Assembly (NCBI GenBank): GCA_035771165.1
Contig: JAWNZC010000091.1
Location: 1,200,501-1,264,500 of the forward strand
DNA: 64,000 nt
Direction of reading: 5' to 3'
DNA from: Paragorgia papillata
Taxonomy: Eukaryota; Cnidaria; Anthozoa; Scleralcyonacea; Coralliidae
The notes beneath the pieces were generated by a model. It was not told where the DNA came from and did no database searches. It saw only the letters and a list, made by a program, of their open reading frames with translations. The first letter of the stretch is position 1; each line of letters begins with the position of its first letter. Below are positions 49,801-60,093 of this stretch, in pieces. Position numbers and translations under genes: made by a program.

Positions 49801-52800
49801 TGGTTGCCATTATTCTGCTGTGCCAAGATAATTTTTAACTAACTTTGGTTCCTGATTACCATTATTCTGCTGTGCCACTGAAGATAATTTTTAACTGACT
49901 TTGGTTCCTGATTACCATGATTCTGCTCTACCAAGATAATTTTTAACTGACTTTGGTTCCTGAATTATTCTGCAGTGCCACTGGAGATAATATTTAACTG
50001 ACTTTGTTTCCTGATCACCATTATTCTGCCATGCCACTGGAGATAATTTTAACTGACTTTGATCCAGATTACCATTATTCTGCTGTGCCACTGGAGATAA
50101 TTTTAACTGACTTTGATTCCTGGTTGCCGTTACTCTGCTGTGCCAAGATTATTTTAAACTGATTTTGGTTCCTGTTTACCATTATTCTGCTGTGCCACTG
50201 GAAATAATTTTTAACTGACTTTGGTTGCTATTCTGCTGTGACAAGATAATTGTTAACTTACTTTGGTTCCTGATTACCATTATTCTGCTGTGCCACTGAA
50301 GATAATTTTTAACTGACTTTGGTTCCTGATTACCATTATTCTGCTGTGCCACTGGAGATAATTTTTAACTGACTTTGATTCCAGATTACCACTGTTCTGC
50401 TGTGCCACTGCATATAATTTTAACTGTCTTTGGTTCCTGATTACCATCATTCTGCTGTGCAAAGATAATTTTTAACTGCCTTTGGTTCCTGGTTGCCATT
50501 ATTCTGCTGTGCCAAGATAATTTTTAACTGGCTTTGGTTCCTGATTACCATTATTCTGCTGTGCCACTGAAGATAATTTTTAACTGACTTTGGTTCCTGA
50601 TTACCATTATTCTGCTCTACCAAGATAATTTTTAACTGACTTTGGTTCCTGAATTATTCTGCAGTGCCACTGGAGATAATATTTAACTGACTTTGTTTCC
50701 TGATTACCATTATTCTGCCATGCCACTGGAGATAATTTTAACTGACTTTGATTCCAGATTACCATTATTCTGCTGTGCCACTGGAGATAATTTTAACTGA
50801 CTTTGATTCCTGGTTGCCATTACTCTGCTGTGCCAAGATAATTTTTAACTGTCTTTGGTTCCTGATTACCATTATTCTGCTGTGCCACTGGACATAATTT
50901 TTAACTGACTTTGATTCCAGATTACCACTGTTCTGCTGTGCCACTGCATATAATTTTAACTGTCTTTGGTTCCTGATTACCATCATTCTGGTGTGCAAAG
51001 ATAATTTTTAACTGACTTTGGTTCCTGATTACCATTATTCTGCTGTGCCACTGAAGATAATTTTTAACTGACTTTGGTTCCTGATTACCATTATTCTGCT
51101 CTGCCAAGATAATTTTTAACTGACTTTGGTTCCTGAATTATTCTGCAGTGCCACTGGAGATAATATTTAACTGACTTTGTTTCCTGATCACCATTATTCT
51201 GCCATGCCACTGGAGATAATTTTAACTGACTTTGATCCAGATTACCATTATTCTGCTGTGCCACTGGAGATAATTTTAACTGATTTTGATTCCTGGTTGC
51301 CGTTACTCTGCTGTGCCAAGATTATTTTAAACTGATTTTGGTTCCTGTTTACCATTATTCTGCTGTGCCACTGGAAATAATTTTTAACTGACTTTGGTTG
51401 CTATTCTGCTGTGACAAGATAATTGTTAACTTACTTTGGTTCCTGATTACCATTATTCTGCTGTGCCAAGATAATTTTTAACTGATTTTGTTTCCTGATT
51501 ACCATAATTGTATTCTGTTTTGCCACTGGAGATAATTTTTAACTGACTTTGGTTCCTGAATTATTCTGCAGTGCCACTGGAGATAATATTTAACTGACTT
51601 TGTTTCCTGATTACCATTAATCTGCCATGCCACTGGAGATAATTTTAACTGACTTTGATTCCTGGTTGCCGTTATTCTGCTGTGCCAAGATAATTTTTAA
51701 CTGACGTTGGTTCCTGATTACCATTATTCTGCTGTGCCACTGGAGATAATTTTTAACTGACTTTGATTCCAGATTACCATTGTTCTGCTGTGCCACTGGA
51801 TATAATTTTAACTGTCTTTGGTTCCTGATTACCATCATTCTGCTGTGCAAAGATAATTTTTAACTACCTTTGGTTCCTGGTTGCCATTATTCTGCTGTGC
51901 CAAGATAATTTTTAACTAACTTTGGTTCCTGATTACCATTATTCTGCTGTGCCACTGAAGATAATTTTTAACTGACTTTGGTTCCTGATTACCATGATTC
52001 TGCTCTACCAAGATAATTTTTAACTGACTTTGGTTCCTGAATTATTCTGCAGTGCCACTGGAGATAATATTTAACTGACTTTGTTTCCTGATCACGATTA
52101 TTCTGCCATGCCACTGGAGATAATTTTAACTGACTTTGATCCAGATTACCATTATTCTGCTGTGCCACTGGAGATAATTTTAACTGACTTTGATTCCTGG
52201 TTGCCGTTACTCTGCTGTGCCAAGATTATTTTAAACTGATTTTGGTTCCTGTTTACCATTATTCTGCTGTGCCACTGGAAATAATTTTTAACTGACTTTG
52301 GTTGCTATTCTGCTGTGACAAGATAATTGTTAACTTACTTTGGTTCCTGATTACCATTATTCTGCTGTGCCAAGATAATTTTTAACTGATTTTGTTTCCT
52401 GATTACCATAATTGTATTCTGCAGTGCCACTGGAGATAATATTTAACTGACTTTATTTCCTGATTACCATTAATCTGCCATGCCACTGGAGATAATTTTA
52501 ACTGACTTTGATTCCTGGTTGCCGTTATTCTGCTGTGCCAAGATAATTTTTAACTGACGTTGGTTCCTGATTACCATTATTCTGCTGTGCCACTGGAGAT
52601 AATTTTTAACTGACTTTGATTGCAGATTACCGTTGTTCTGCTTTGCCACTGGATATAATTTTAACTGTCTTTGGTTCCTGATTACCATCATTCTGCTGTG
52701 CAAAGATAATTTTTAACTGGCTTTGGTTCCTGGTTGCCATTATTCTGCTGTGCCAAGATAATTTTAAACTGACTTTGGTTGCTGTTTACCCCCTTACCAA

Positions 52801-52872
52801 ACATGGGGATATGGGACATATATGGCCCAAGTATGGAAAAAATATGGGTTGAACTATGGCCTATGCATGGGG

Positions 52873-53220
52873 TAGATATGGTTTTGCTATGGGCTTCTAC
52901 TCTCCATATCAGAACCATATATATGGAAAATGTAGGAAATTGGCAAAAATCCATAGGATTCCCACATTCCTTATGGGAATTATATGGAGTTTCATAGTAT
53001 TCCCATATATTCATTACTTTTTCTGCAAACTATGGGAAAACTATGGAAGAGGGTATGGTTTTGCTATGGGCTTCTGCCCCCCATATCAGAGCCATAGATA
53101 TGGAAAATGTAGGAAATTGGCAAAAATCCATAGGATTCCCACATTCCTTATGGGAATTATATGGAGTTTCATAGTATTGCCATATATTCAGTACTTTTTC
53201 TGCAAACTATGGGAATTCTG
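52873..53220 (+). repeat. Two tandem copies of a 177-bp subterminal unit in element B
   Basis: TATGGTTTTGCTATGGGCTT recurs 177 bp later, followed in both copies by AGGAAATTGGCAAAAATCCA and TTTTTCTGCAAACTATGGGA. Plus-strand frames here simply read the repeat twice and are not considered coding. Confidence 0.85.
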
Positions 53221-53844
53221 TACGAGTTAGTATAACGTTCTTTACCTTACATTAAACAATTGGGATTGGCTTAATTTGTTGATTTCTTGTGATCGTATGA
53301 GAGCCACACATGTCATAGAAAGGTATTTGATAGATTCAATTTAATAAAACCATAATGATTGAATGCAACTGTTCAACCGCAAGGGGTCAAGTGACACAGG
53401 ATCCAACAAATGGTTTTTCTATGGGTAACAAATCTAACCATTGTTGTTAATTTCACTAGAAAACTAGCTATTGCTTAATGTGAACGCTATAATACAAAGC
53501 TATTTTCATTATAATATAGCAAACACATTAAAATGTTATGATTTCTTAAACTACATATAATTTATAATTAAGTATAAATTATTAATTTATTATTATGTAC
53601 TTAAGGAAAAGGTCCCTTTCAACTCTAAATAATAAATAGCTTAATATAAATTTTGTCATACAGTCATTTTGTCATGCATATTATTATGGCTAAAATTGAA
53701 ATGCAACTCAAACAACGATTAAAAGTTGTCACTTATCCAGTCAATGCTTAAGATAATACAATTTCAAATAAATACAGTTATCTACAAGTATAATAATTTA
53801 TTAATTTAATATAATGTTTGTTCATTCATTCAAAGACTGTCTAC
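53221..53844. other. AT-rich interior of element B, no gene seen
   Basis: Very AT-rich sequence with stop codons in all frames at short intervals. Nothing recognisable. Confidence 0.4.
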
Positions 53845-53968
53845 TCAGCTTTCACTTCTTTCCTTCTTTTGTTTTCTTGAATGTTTCCTTTCTGTCTTTA
53901 GTTTTTGAAAAAAATTGCAGGTAGCTCTTGTCACAAATTGAAAACTTTGACTAACATATCCTGGAAAT
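53845..53968 (-). CDS. Candidate terminal exon of an unrecognised gene in element B
   Basis: Acceptor TTTATTTCCAG, then GYVSQSFQFVTRATCNFFQK, followed by a basic tail (KHSRKQKKERSES) and a stop. The two bases after the acceptor complete the codon left by the candidate exon at about 55039-55098 (...DSKNI then G). The in-phase join and good splice sites are the only support. No domain is recognised. Confidence 0.35.
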
Positions 53969-54434
53969 AAAAGGAGAAAATCAATGAATACATGTATATG
54001 ATATGTGCAATTTACTGTACACATCAATGTGAAATTAAAGACATGACCTGCTAACAACTTAACCCATTGCTACCTTTTTCCTAAATCAAACTACATGTAT
54101 TGCTAAATTTTGCTATAAGCAGTAACATGGCTACTGTGAAGTGAAAGGAAGGAATGTATAAATTATTTGTTGAACCATTCCTACATTTCTGTGTTAACTA
54201 CAATAAAACATTAAGGGGCTGTCCAAGTAGAAATGGATTAACATACATGTACTGTAAGGTCTTAACTTAATATTGCTTATGACAGCCTCTCATAACATAA
54301 AAAATTATCTAGCATTTGATTATAGCTGATAATATAAACACAATAGGCTAATTGTTCTAAAACCATTATGTACATCTTGCATCTAATTTTACAAACTGGT
54401 GATACAAAATGAATGCAGTAATCGATTCAAGTAA

Positions 54435-54756
54435 GGGGGTGTTTACATGAGGGCAGCTTGAACTCGGACTGGCCTGAATTTTGCATTTCAGTTTTTGTTT
54501 ACATGAGGCCGGCCTTGAAACTATTATAGGCGTGGTTTCGCTGTTGCTTCAAGATTTGTCTCAATTGCCTTAGCTCGTTACCACCAGAGAATCATTATTT
54601 TATGTGGATATGACACCATAGTGGGCAACCTGAGATTAGGCTGGTGTGAACTGAATCTCAGACCGGACTCATGAAAATGATCTACAGTAAAAACACTACA
54701 ACCAACCTAAAGTCAGTCTGGCCTGAGTTCGGGCCAGCCTCGTGTAAACATTCCCT
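54435..54756. repeat. MITE with GGGGGTG ... ends, copy 2
   Basis: An inverted-orientation relative of 13289-13667. It shares GGGGGTGTTTACATGAG, the CAACCTGAGATT block and ATGATCTACAGTAAAAACAC. Its presence in both elements shows the family was active in this genome. Confidence 0.75.
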
Positions 54757-55038
54757 AATACTGCAGTACTGGTATAAAACAGAAATCTAAAAATATTCAC
54801 ATGTACCAACCAACTAATTTGACACTACTTTAAATGAGGAGAGGAGAAAACATGGACCTCTGTTAAACCGTGTTGAGGTAACCGGGTCGAGGAGTTCCAT
54901 GTTTTGTCCCTTCTCTAGAATGGGTTTGTAAAAAAGATATGGCTAATTCTTACAGTTACAACATATACACTAGTTTTTCAAGTTTCTCCAGACACTCTTA
55001 CAAGATCATGGCAATTACATCAAGAAATTACTTACCAA

Positions 55039-55098
55039 TGTTTTTACTATCCAACTCCAATAATGCATTTGGTGTCAATGTACATTGTACAGTAGACT
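55039..55098 (-). CDS. Candidate internal exon of the unrecognised gene in element B
   Basis: Flanked by acceptor CATTTTCTAG and donor TTG|GTAAGTAA. It encodes STVQCTLTPNALLELDSKNI plus one base, which continues in phase into the terminal exon near 53968. Edges are good to about 3 bases. Confidence 0.35.
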
Positions 55099-55180
55099 AG
55101 AAAATGGAAATGACATACAATCAGGGACCAAGACCAGCTGAGAACTTGACAGTTGAAAAAGTATAAAATAAAACATATTT

Positions 55181-55314
55181 CAAAAAATAATGCCATTCTG
55201 AAAACCCAAGGTACGGTAGTTGAGTTAAAACAATTGCAACTACTGTAAAATTATTTCACTTGTTTTAACTCTTATCTTGAGTTTCCAAGATGGCATTATT
55301 TAAATTATTTTTTG
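55181..55314. repeat. Foldback repeat in element B
   Basis: CAAAAAATAATGCCATTCTG and GAGTTAAAACA pair with TGTTTTAACTC and GATGGCATTATTTAAATTAT in inverted orientation. Confidence 0.65.
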
Positions 55315-55990
55315 TTCTACTGTATACAACCAAGAGTTTCATTAATTTTGAAAGGTGACTAAGCTGCTAAACTAAAAGCTGATACCATATCTGAATACTT
55401 AACAAAATTTAACTTTAAATAGGCAGGGATGATTTGGAAAGTAGCTACCGGAGTTCACTAGCTTATAACAAAATCCTTGAAAATACAGTATAAATCATTA
55501 ACACACTAAAAATCTTAGTCTAGTTAGTGAAGATGACTTATAATATCTTAACCCCTTTTAATCCAGGTGCTCTTCCACATCAAATAAAATTGCCTGATGT
55601 TTTATTTAACAGCTACAGTAGAATAAAAGGTGGCCAACAAGCAATAAAGAGTATAAAGACTTTATAATAGCAGAATGTACTTTTCACTGTAAGATCTTTT
55701 TTGTAAGATTTGAAAAAAATTGTTTTTATAATCAAAAAAACATTTTCCAAACAACTGAACCATATTACAGCCTGGGTCATACTGTAACATGTGTAGCAAG
55801 TTGCAGTGAACTAGTTTTACACACTGCAACTTGTCGTGTAGCATTCCAAAGAGTAGAAGCTGCTTGCTGCCTGCTTCTACTTTCTCTGTAACACAATGCA
55901 ATTTTTTTTTCATGATGAGCCTACAATCATTGCTAAGATTAGTTGAAACAACTTGAGCAAGTAATGCCATGCTAATTGATAAGCACGATG

Positions 55991-56180
55991 ACTCAAAGGA
56001 ACCTGTCCAGTCCTTTTGCACCTTTTCCAAAATACTGTACTGTAAACAGTAAACCAGATTTCTGATTAGGGCTAGAGTTTTTGTTGTTGTTAGGTTATCG
56101 AGAAGATTGTTGTTAGGTTATCGACAACATACATTGTATTTTGGAAAAGCCTCGCAAGGACTGGATGGGTCCCTTTCAGT
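55991..56180. repeat. Foldback repeat with a short internal tandem
   Basis: The left arm (ACTCAAAGGAACCTGTCCAG, then CCTTTTCCAAAATAC) pairs with the right arm (GTATTTTGGAAAAG, then CTGGATGGGTCCCTTTCAGT). The loop holds two copies of TTGTTAGGTTATCGA. It overlaps the start of a 122-codon minus-strand frame (55662-56030), which weakens that frame as a gene. Confidence 0.7.
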
Positions 56181-56218
56181 AATCCATTTTACAATTTAGG
56201 TCAAGTAAATTGTCACAC

Positions 56219-56322
56219 ACCCCTTTCAATGTTGTTACTCAAAACATGTTATATGTATTAATAATGGCAGATGTCTGAGTGCAAATTGCATGTTTTGAGT
56301 TTCACAACATTGAAGCAGGGGG
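56219..56322. repeat. Short foldback repeat, about 104 bp
   Basis: CCCCTTTCAATGTTGTTACT then CAAAACATG pairs with CATGTTTTGAGTTTCACAAC then ATTGAAGCAGGGG. Confidence 0.7.
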
Positions 56323-56592
56323 AGGGAGCATTAAACCATCACATGTTAAGCTGTTAGCTTCCAACAATTTTGTCAATGTATGATTATAGGTGAAATCTAC
56401 ATAGTATGAAGTATGTTTATGCCATACAAACCACTCAATATTTTAAATAAAAGAACTATCTTTCAATGTTCAAAAGTAGCATTGTAGCAATAGACAAATA
56501 ATAATCATTAACCATCAAACATTAATCAGGAGAGGACAAAGTAAAGTGAAACAGCAAAAGATGACTTACCCCAGCCATGCAGAGATGATTTT

Positions 56593-56673
56593 TCACTCTC
56601 CAAACTTTCTTAAAGTTTCAGGCTTTTGTAGCATGTAGTTATGCGATTCCCCTGCTATTGAAAAATCCAGTAT
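56593..56673 (-). CDS. Candidate exon continuing the unrecognised gene, ends in TGA
   Basis: After acceptor CCTTACAG the frame reads ILDFSIAGESHNYMLQ...KFGE, then TGA. It is in phase with the upstream candidate exon 56799-56903. A GTAAGT donor lies just beyond (about 56570), so the stop may be a mutation or this frame may be wrong. Confidence 0.3.
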   Translation of the reverse strand: MLDFSIAGESHNYMLQKPETLRKFGE

Positions 56674-56798
56674 CTGTAAGGAAAATTACAAAATCCAAGC
56701 TTCTGTCAGTCGACAAGACGTTAAGAAAGATCAACTGCCACAACCTCTTTGATCTAACTAAAGGCCAAAGATATATCAATATTAACAGAATTACTTAC

Positions 56799-56903
56799 CT
56801 TCAATAGTTTGGCTGCTCGTTGACAAACGATACGACAAATATTCCCACAAGCAGTGAAGTCATTTTTAGAAACAGAGTAGGCAGGAAACTTCGATAGCCC
56901 GGA
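56799..56903 (-). CDS. Candidate exon (35 codons) of the unrecognised gene in element B
   Basis: Bounded by ATTCTAG and AAG|GTAAGTAA. It encodes SGLSKFPAYSVSKNDFTACG, then a Cys-containing helix-like CRIVCQRAAKLLK. Phase 0 on both sides. Unrecognised family. Confidence 0.35.
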
Positions 56904-57080
56904 CTAGAATGAAGCAGATATCTTCATGTTCTTGGATCAAAACAACAGCACGTGAACACGAGAAAGAAACTCGCCAAGATGGAGGTGACAGATATCCCAT
57001 GATGCTTTGCGTGTGGTGCTCGTTCCCAGTCTATGGCGCCAACACATTTGTCGTTCCCATGAATTTTCACACCAATTCGC
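56904..57080. promoter_or_regulatory. Promoter-like segment upstream of the candidate exons
   Basis: Less AT-rich than its surroundings. It contains CCAAGATGGAGG (YY1-like) and TCCCATGATGCTTTGCG (ZNF143/Staf-like), both typical of animal housekeeping promoters. Resemblance only; no transcription evidence. Confidence 0.3.
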
Positions 57081-57474
57081 CACTCGGCCAATACATAAGC
57101 TTATGTTTATGATATATTAAGAAATTGGTATTTTATGTGAAATTTTCGTAACGGATGTGGACTGTGCTACACGTTGTTTGCATTTTTTATTTCATTGGCA
57201 TAACAGACTGTTTACATGTTTTAATATTGCTTTATATATTTGTTATAATTTTCAATTTTTTCATGACTGCTGCACTTTTACATATTGTAGTTTCTTCACC
57301 TAGGGGGGCGGGGGAGCTGTTTTAGATACCAATTTAGGTTAAAAACTATCACACATAGTTGTAACTGTCAGTCTCCCATAATTTGAAAGTTCTCAAAGTT
57401 CTCAAAAATTATAAAGTTGCTGTTACCAGGTTGGTATGGAAAACCTATGGGCTCAACCCATATCAATGCCATAT

Positions 57475-57719
57475 CCCTTATAAAAGTAAAACTATGGAAA
57501 TTCTATGGTACTTAATGGGCTTATCATCCCCATAGCTTTTCCGTATTGTGTGTAACATAGACTCGCCATCCCATGTATTTTCCATACCTTGAAATTTAGC
57601 GAAAAAGTGCACCATAGTAGTCCCATATACCATCGTACCTTCCCATAGGATTCACATCTATGGGTCACATATGGCCCATTAAGTACCATAGAATTTCCAT
57701 AGTTTTACTTTGATAAGGG
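57475..57719. repeat. 245-bp inverted repeat forming the right end of element B
   Basis: CCCTTATAAAAGTAAAACTA and on through TATGGTACTTAATGGGC pairs with GCCCATTAAGTACCATAG and on to TTTACTTTGATAAGGG. Arms are about 46 bp. It looks like a MITE with the same terminal class, or an internal duplication of the terminus. Confidence 0.8.
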
Positions 57720-58786
57720 CCATTTTTCTGCTGTGCCACTGGAGATAATTTTAACTGACTTTGATTCCTGGTTGCCGTTATTCTGCTGTGCCAAGATAAT
57801 TTTTAACTGACGTTGATTCCTGATTACCATTATTCAGATGTGCCACTGGAGATAATTTTTAACTGACTTTGATTCCAGATTACCATTGTACTGCTGTGCC
57901 ACTGGATATAATTTTAACTGTCTTTGGTTCCTGATTACCATCATTCTGCTGTGCAAAGCTAATTTTTAACTGCCTTTGGTTCCTGGTTGCCATTATTCTG
58001 CTGTGCCAAGATAATTTTAAACTGACTTTGGTTGCTGTTTACCATTATTGTGCTGTGCCACTGGAAATAATTTTTAACCGACTTTGGTTGCTATTCTGCT
58101 GTGCCAAGATAATTTTTAACTGATTTTGTTTCCTGATTACCATAATTGTATTCTGTTGTCCCACTGGAGATAATTTTAAACTGACTTTGGTTCCTGTTTA
58201 CGATTATTCTGCTGTGCCTGGAAATAATTTTTAACTGACTTTGTTTCCTGATTACCATTATTCTGCCATGCCACTGGAGATAATTTTTCACTGACTTTGA
58301 TTCCAGATTACCATTATTCTGATGTGCCACTGGAAATAATTTTTAACTAACTTTGGTTCCCGATTACCACTATTCTGCTATGACAAGATAATTTTAAACT
58401 GACTTTGGTTGCTGTTTACCATTATTCTGCTGTGCCACTGGAAATAATTTTTAACTGACTTTGGTTGCTATTCTGCTGTGACAAGATAATTGGTAACTGA
58501 CTGTGGTTTCTGGTTGCCATTATTCTGCTGTGCCAAGATAATTTTTAACTGACTTTGGTTCCTGATTACCATTATTCTGCTGTGCCACTGGAGATAATTT
58601 TTAACTGACTTTTCCTGATTACCATTATTCTGCCATGCCACTGGAGATAATTTTTAACTGACTTTGATTCCAGATTACCATTGTTCTGCTGTGCCACTGG
58701 ATATAATTTTAACTGTCTTTGGTTCCTGATTACCATCATTCTGCTGTGCAAAGATAATTTTTAACTGCCTTTGGTTCCTGGTTGCC
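57720..58786 (+). repeat. Satellite block between elements B and C
   Basis: About 20 monomers, same family and orientation. It begins mid-monomer exactly where element B interrupts the repeat. Confidence 0.95.
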
Positions 58787-59348
58787 AGGAAGGTGGAAAA
58801 GTACCTTAACACAGTCTCTACCACTACATTTTGCCATGTCTCCATACTCGCCTTGACAGCAGTAACATGTCTGTTGTGCATCAGGTGCTACACAAAGAAC
58901 AAATAAATATAGCAGATCAACTTGGGCGCTTGGTTGGCTCACATGCATCTGGGCTGATATATTCAAATAATTATATATTTTTTAAAAATGTACAAGATGG
59001 AAATCGTTTAAAACCAACCTTGACAATCAGGGCAGTACCACTGGAATGGAGGAGCTCTTGTTATCCCCACACATTCAAAGTGGAACCATTCCAATCGGCA
59101 GTCTTCCCCATCACAAGCAATCATCTTTCCACTTTCTGGTCCCTGACACCAGCAAAATTTCTCTGCATCTGAAGACTCCCTGTTCTCTACTAAAATAAGA
59201 AATTAATTCATATAATTACTTATTGTTTCTATAATATATATAATTTAACTAAATTTTAGAAAGAGATCAATTACCATACCTTTTTCTATCAACATGTCCA
59301 ACGTGGCTGCCACAACAGTTTTCCTCAGGGTTCTTGTAGAATTCCACA
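58787..59348 (-). CDS. Tandem PHD-finger protein fragment (3 exons, 3' truncated)
   Basis: Exons on the minus strand: 59280-59348 (WNSTRTLRKTVVAATLDMLI), 59019-59189 and 58787-58887. All have GT-AG edges and consistent phase 1 joins. The second exon encodes a complete PHD finger: FCWCQG, MIACDGEDC, EWFHFECVG and WYCPDC supply the Cys4-His-Cys3 zinc ligands. The third starts a second PHD finger (TCYCCQG, MAKCSGRDC, LFH) and is cut before the remaining ligands. PHD fingers read histone tails, usually methylated H3K4. Here it may be part of a transposon protein. The frame runs on into satellite for about 16 codons. Confidence 0.7.
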
Positions 59349-59950
59349 CTTTAAAAGGTTTCATTTCAAAGCTTGGGGTATATTCATAACAAAGGGGAAA
59401 ATATTAATAATTACATATATAAAGCTTATGACAACTTGACTGAGTGTTTTGTGCAAAGAGCTCAAAACAAACCTTTTGCAATCGTACAATTTTACAAAAA
59501 TAGGCTAAATAGCAAAAATTTATATATGGGAATTTGACAATCACTTTTTGTTCGTAAAAAACACATTGACATGGCATGCAAAAATCCATAAAAAAACAAT
59601 ATTTTAGGCCTACACGCTTGAAAATTATTCAAGCAACCTTTCTATGGTTCAAATAAACATTTAAACAATAATAAAAGACGTACCTTGCTGAATAAAAAAG
59701 CTGTTTTCCACTGCTAAAAACCAGGGCGCCCTGCTAAAAACGTTGCACCGACGGTGAGCACATGGAGAATTGTCGTACCCAGGCCACGCATTAAATATGC
59801 CAATCCCGGTCTAATCCCCCGCCATGGTCGCAAAGCCTTCTAAACAAGGCCAATATCCTGGCTACCAAGGGATCAAATTGTATGCCCAATGCCCCGCTAA
59901 TCCCCACATAGCCCCGGGGTTGGGGGGGCGGGGGTTCACATTGACTAGTG
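59349..59950. other. Element C first intron and 5' end
   Basis: From 59349 to about 59688 lies AT-rich intron-like sequence. From 59690 to 59950 lies GC-rich sequence with repeated CCCCGCC/GGGG words and a GCCATGGC. No unambiguous first-exon start codon could be assigned. Confidence 0.35.
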
Positions 59951-60093
59951 CATTATTCTACTGTGCCAAGATAATTTTTAACTGATTTTGTTTCCTGATT
60001 ACCATAATTGTATTCTGTTGTGCCACTGGAGATAATTTTTAACTGACTTTGGTTCCTGGTTGCCATTATTCTGCTGTGCCAAGATTATTTTAA
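59951..60093 (+). repeat. Satellite island of under three monomers
   Basis: 143 bp of the same family separating elements C and D. It begins and ends mid-monomer. Confidence 0.95.

Larger units (their letters stand above)
17009..52790 (+). repeat. Main satellite array, 35.8 kb, with nested segmental duplications
   Basis: The same monomer family and orientation as the left block, but a different mix of variants (GAATTATTCTGCAGTGCC, TTGCTATTCTGCTGTGACAAG, CATAATTGTATTCTG and others). Diagnostic variants recur at fixed offsets: about 2.18 kb (18.1-21.4 kb), about 5.04-5.14 kb (near 23.0, 28.2 and 33.2 kb), 4822 bp (29.4-32.3 versus 34.3-37.1 kb), and 2074 and 2921 bp (37-45 kb). One 56-bp plus one 52-bp monomer equals 108 bp, so minus-strand frames reopen every two monomers and give spurious reading frames of 60-98 codons. 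No gene is supported within it. Confidence 0.95.
52791..57719. mobile_element. Element B: 4.93-kb non-autonomous element with CCCTTA-type ends
   Basis: The left end reads CCCTTACCAAA; the reverse complement of the right end reads CCCTTATCAAA. It is inserted within a satellite monomer: TTTACC on the left and CCATTTTTCTG on the right, versus uninterrupted TTTACCATTATTCTG. This is consistent with a 2-bp CC duplication and no loss of target. Subterminal regions are dense in TATGG / ATGGGAA words, recalling the subterminal motifs of element A. No transposase was found inside. It likely depends on a related autonomous element; that is inference from the similar ends. Confidence 0.7.
58787..59950 (-). 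mobile_element. Element C: truncated DNA-transposon-like segment with a PHD-finger gene
   Basis: Inserted between GGTTGCC and ATTATTCT of one satellite monomer. On the minus strand its 5' end begins at the right boundary (GCACTAGTCAATGTGAACCC, then GC-rich CCCCGCC words). This is followed by a candidate first-exon donor (CAAG|GTACGT near 59689), then exons running leftward. The left boundary cuts an exon mid-domain, so the 3' part is missing. Terminal words like these recur in cnidarian DNA transposons as far as I recall; the superfamily is undetermined. Confidence 0.5.

Noticed and set aside
17011..52790. Dozens of minus-strand reading frames of 60-98 codons beginning MAQQN, MAEQN, MHSRM or MAWQN
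   Set aside because: They are translations of the satellite monomer, reopen every 108 bp and end at arbitrary variant positions. They have no promoter, domain or codon signal.
52779..53230. Plus-strand frames of 72 and 124 codons at the left end of element B
   Set aside because: They read through a 2 x 177-bp subterminal repeat, which explains their internal repetition.
55662..56030. 122-codon minus-strand frame in element B
   Set aside because: Its start overlaps a foldback repeat, its composition matches AT-rich noncoding DNA, and no domain is recognised.
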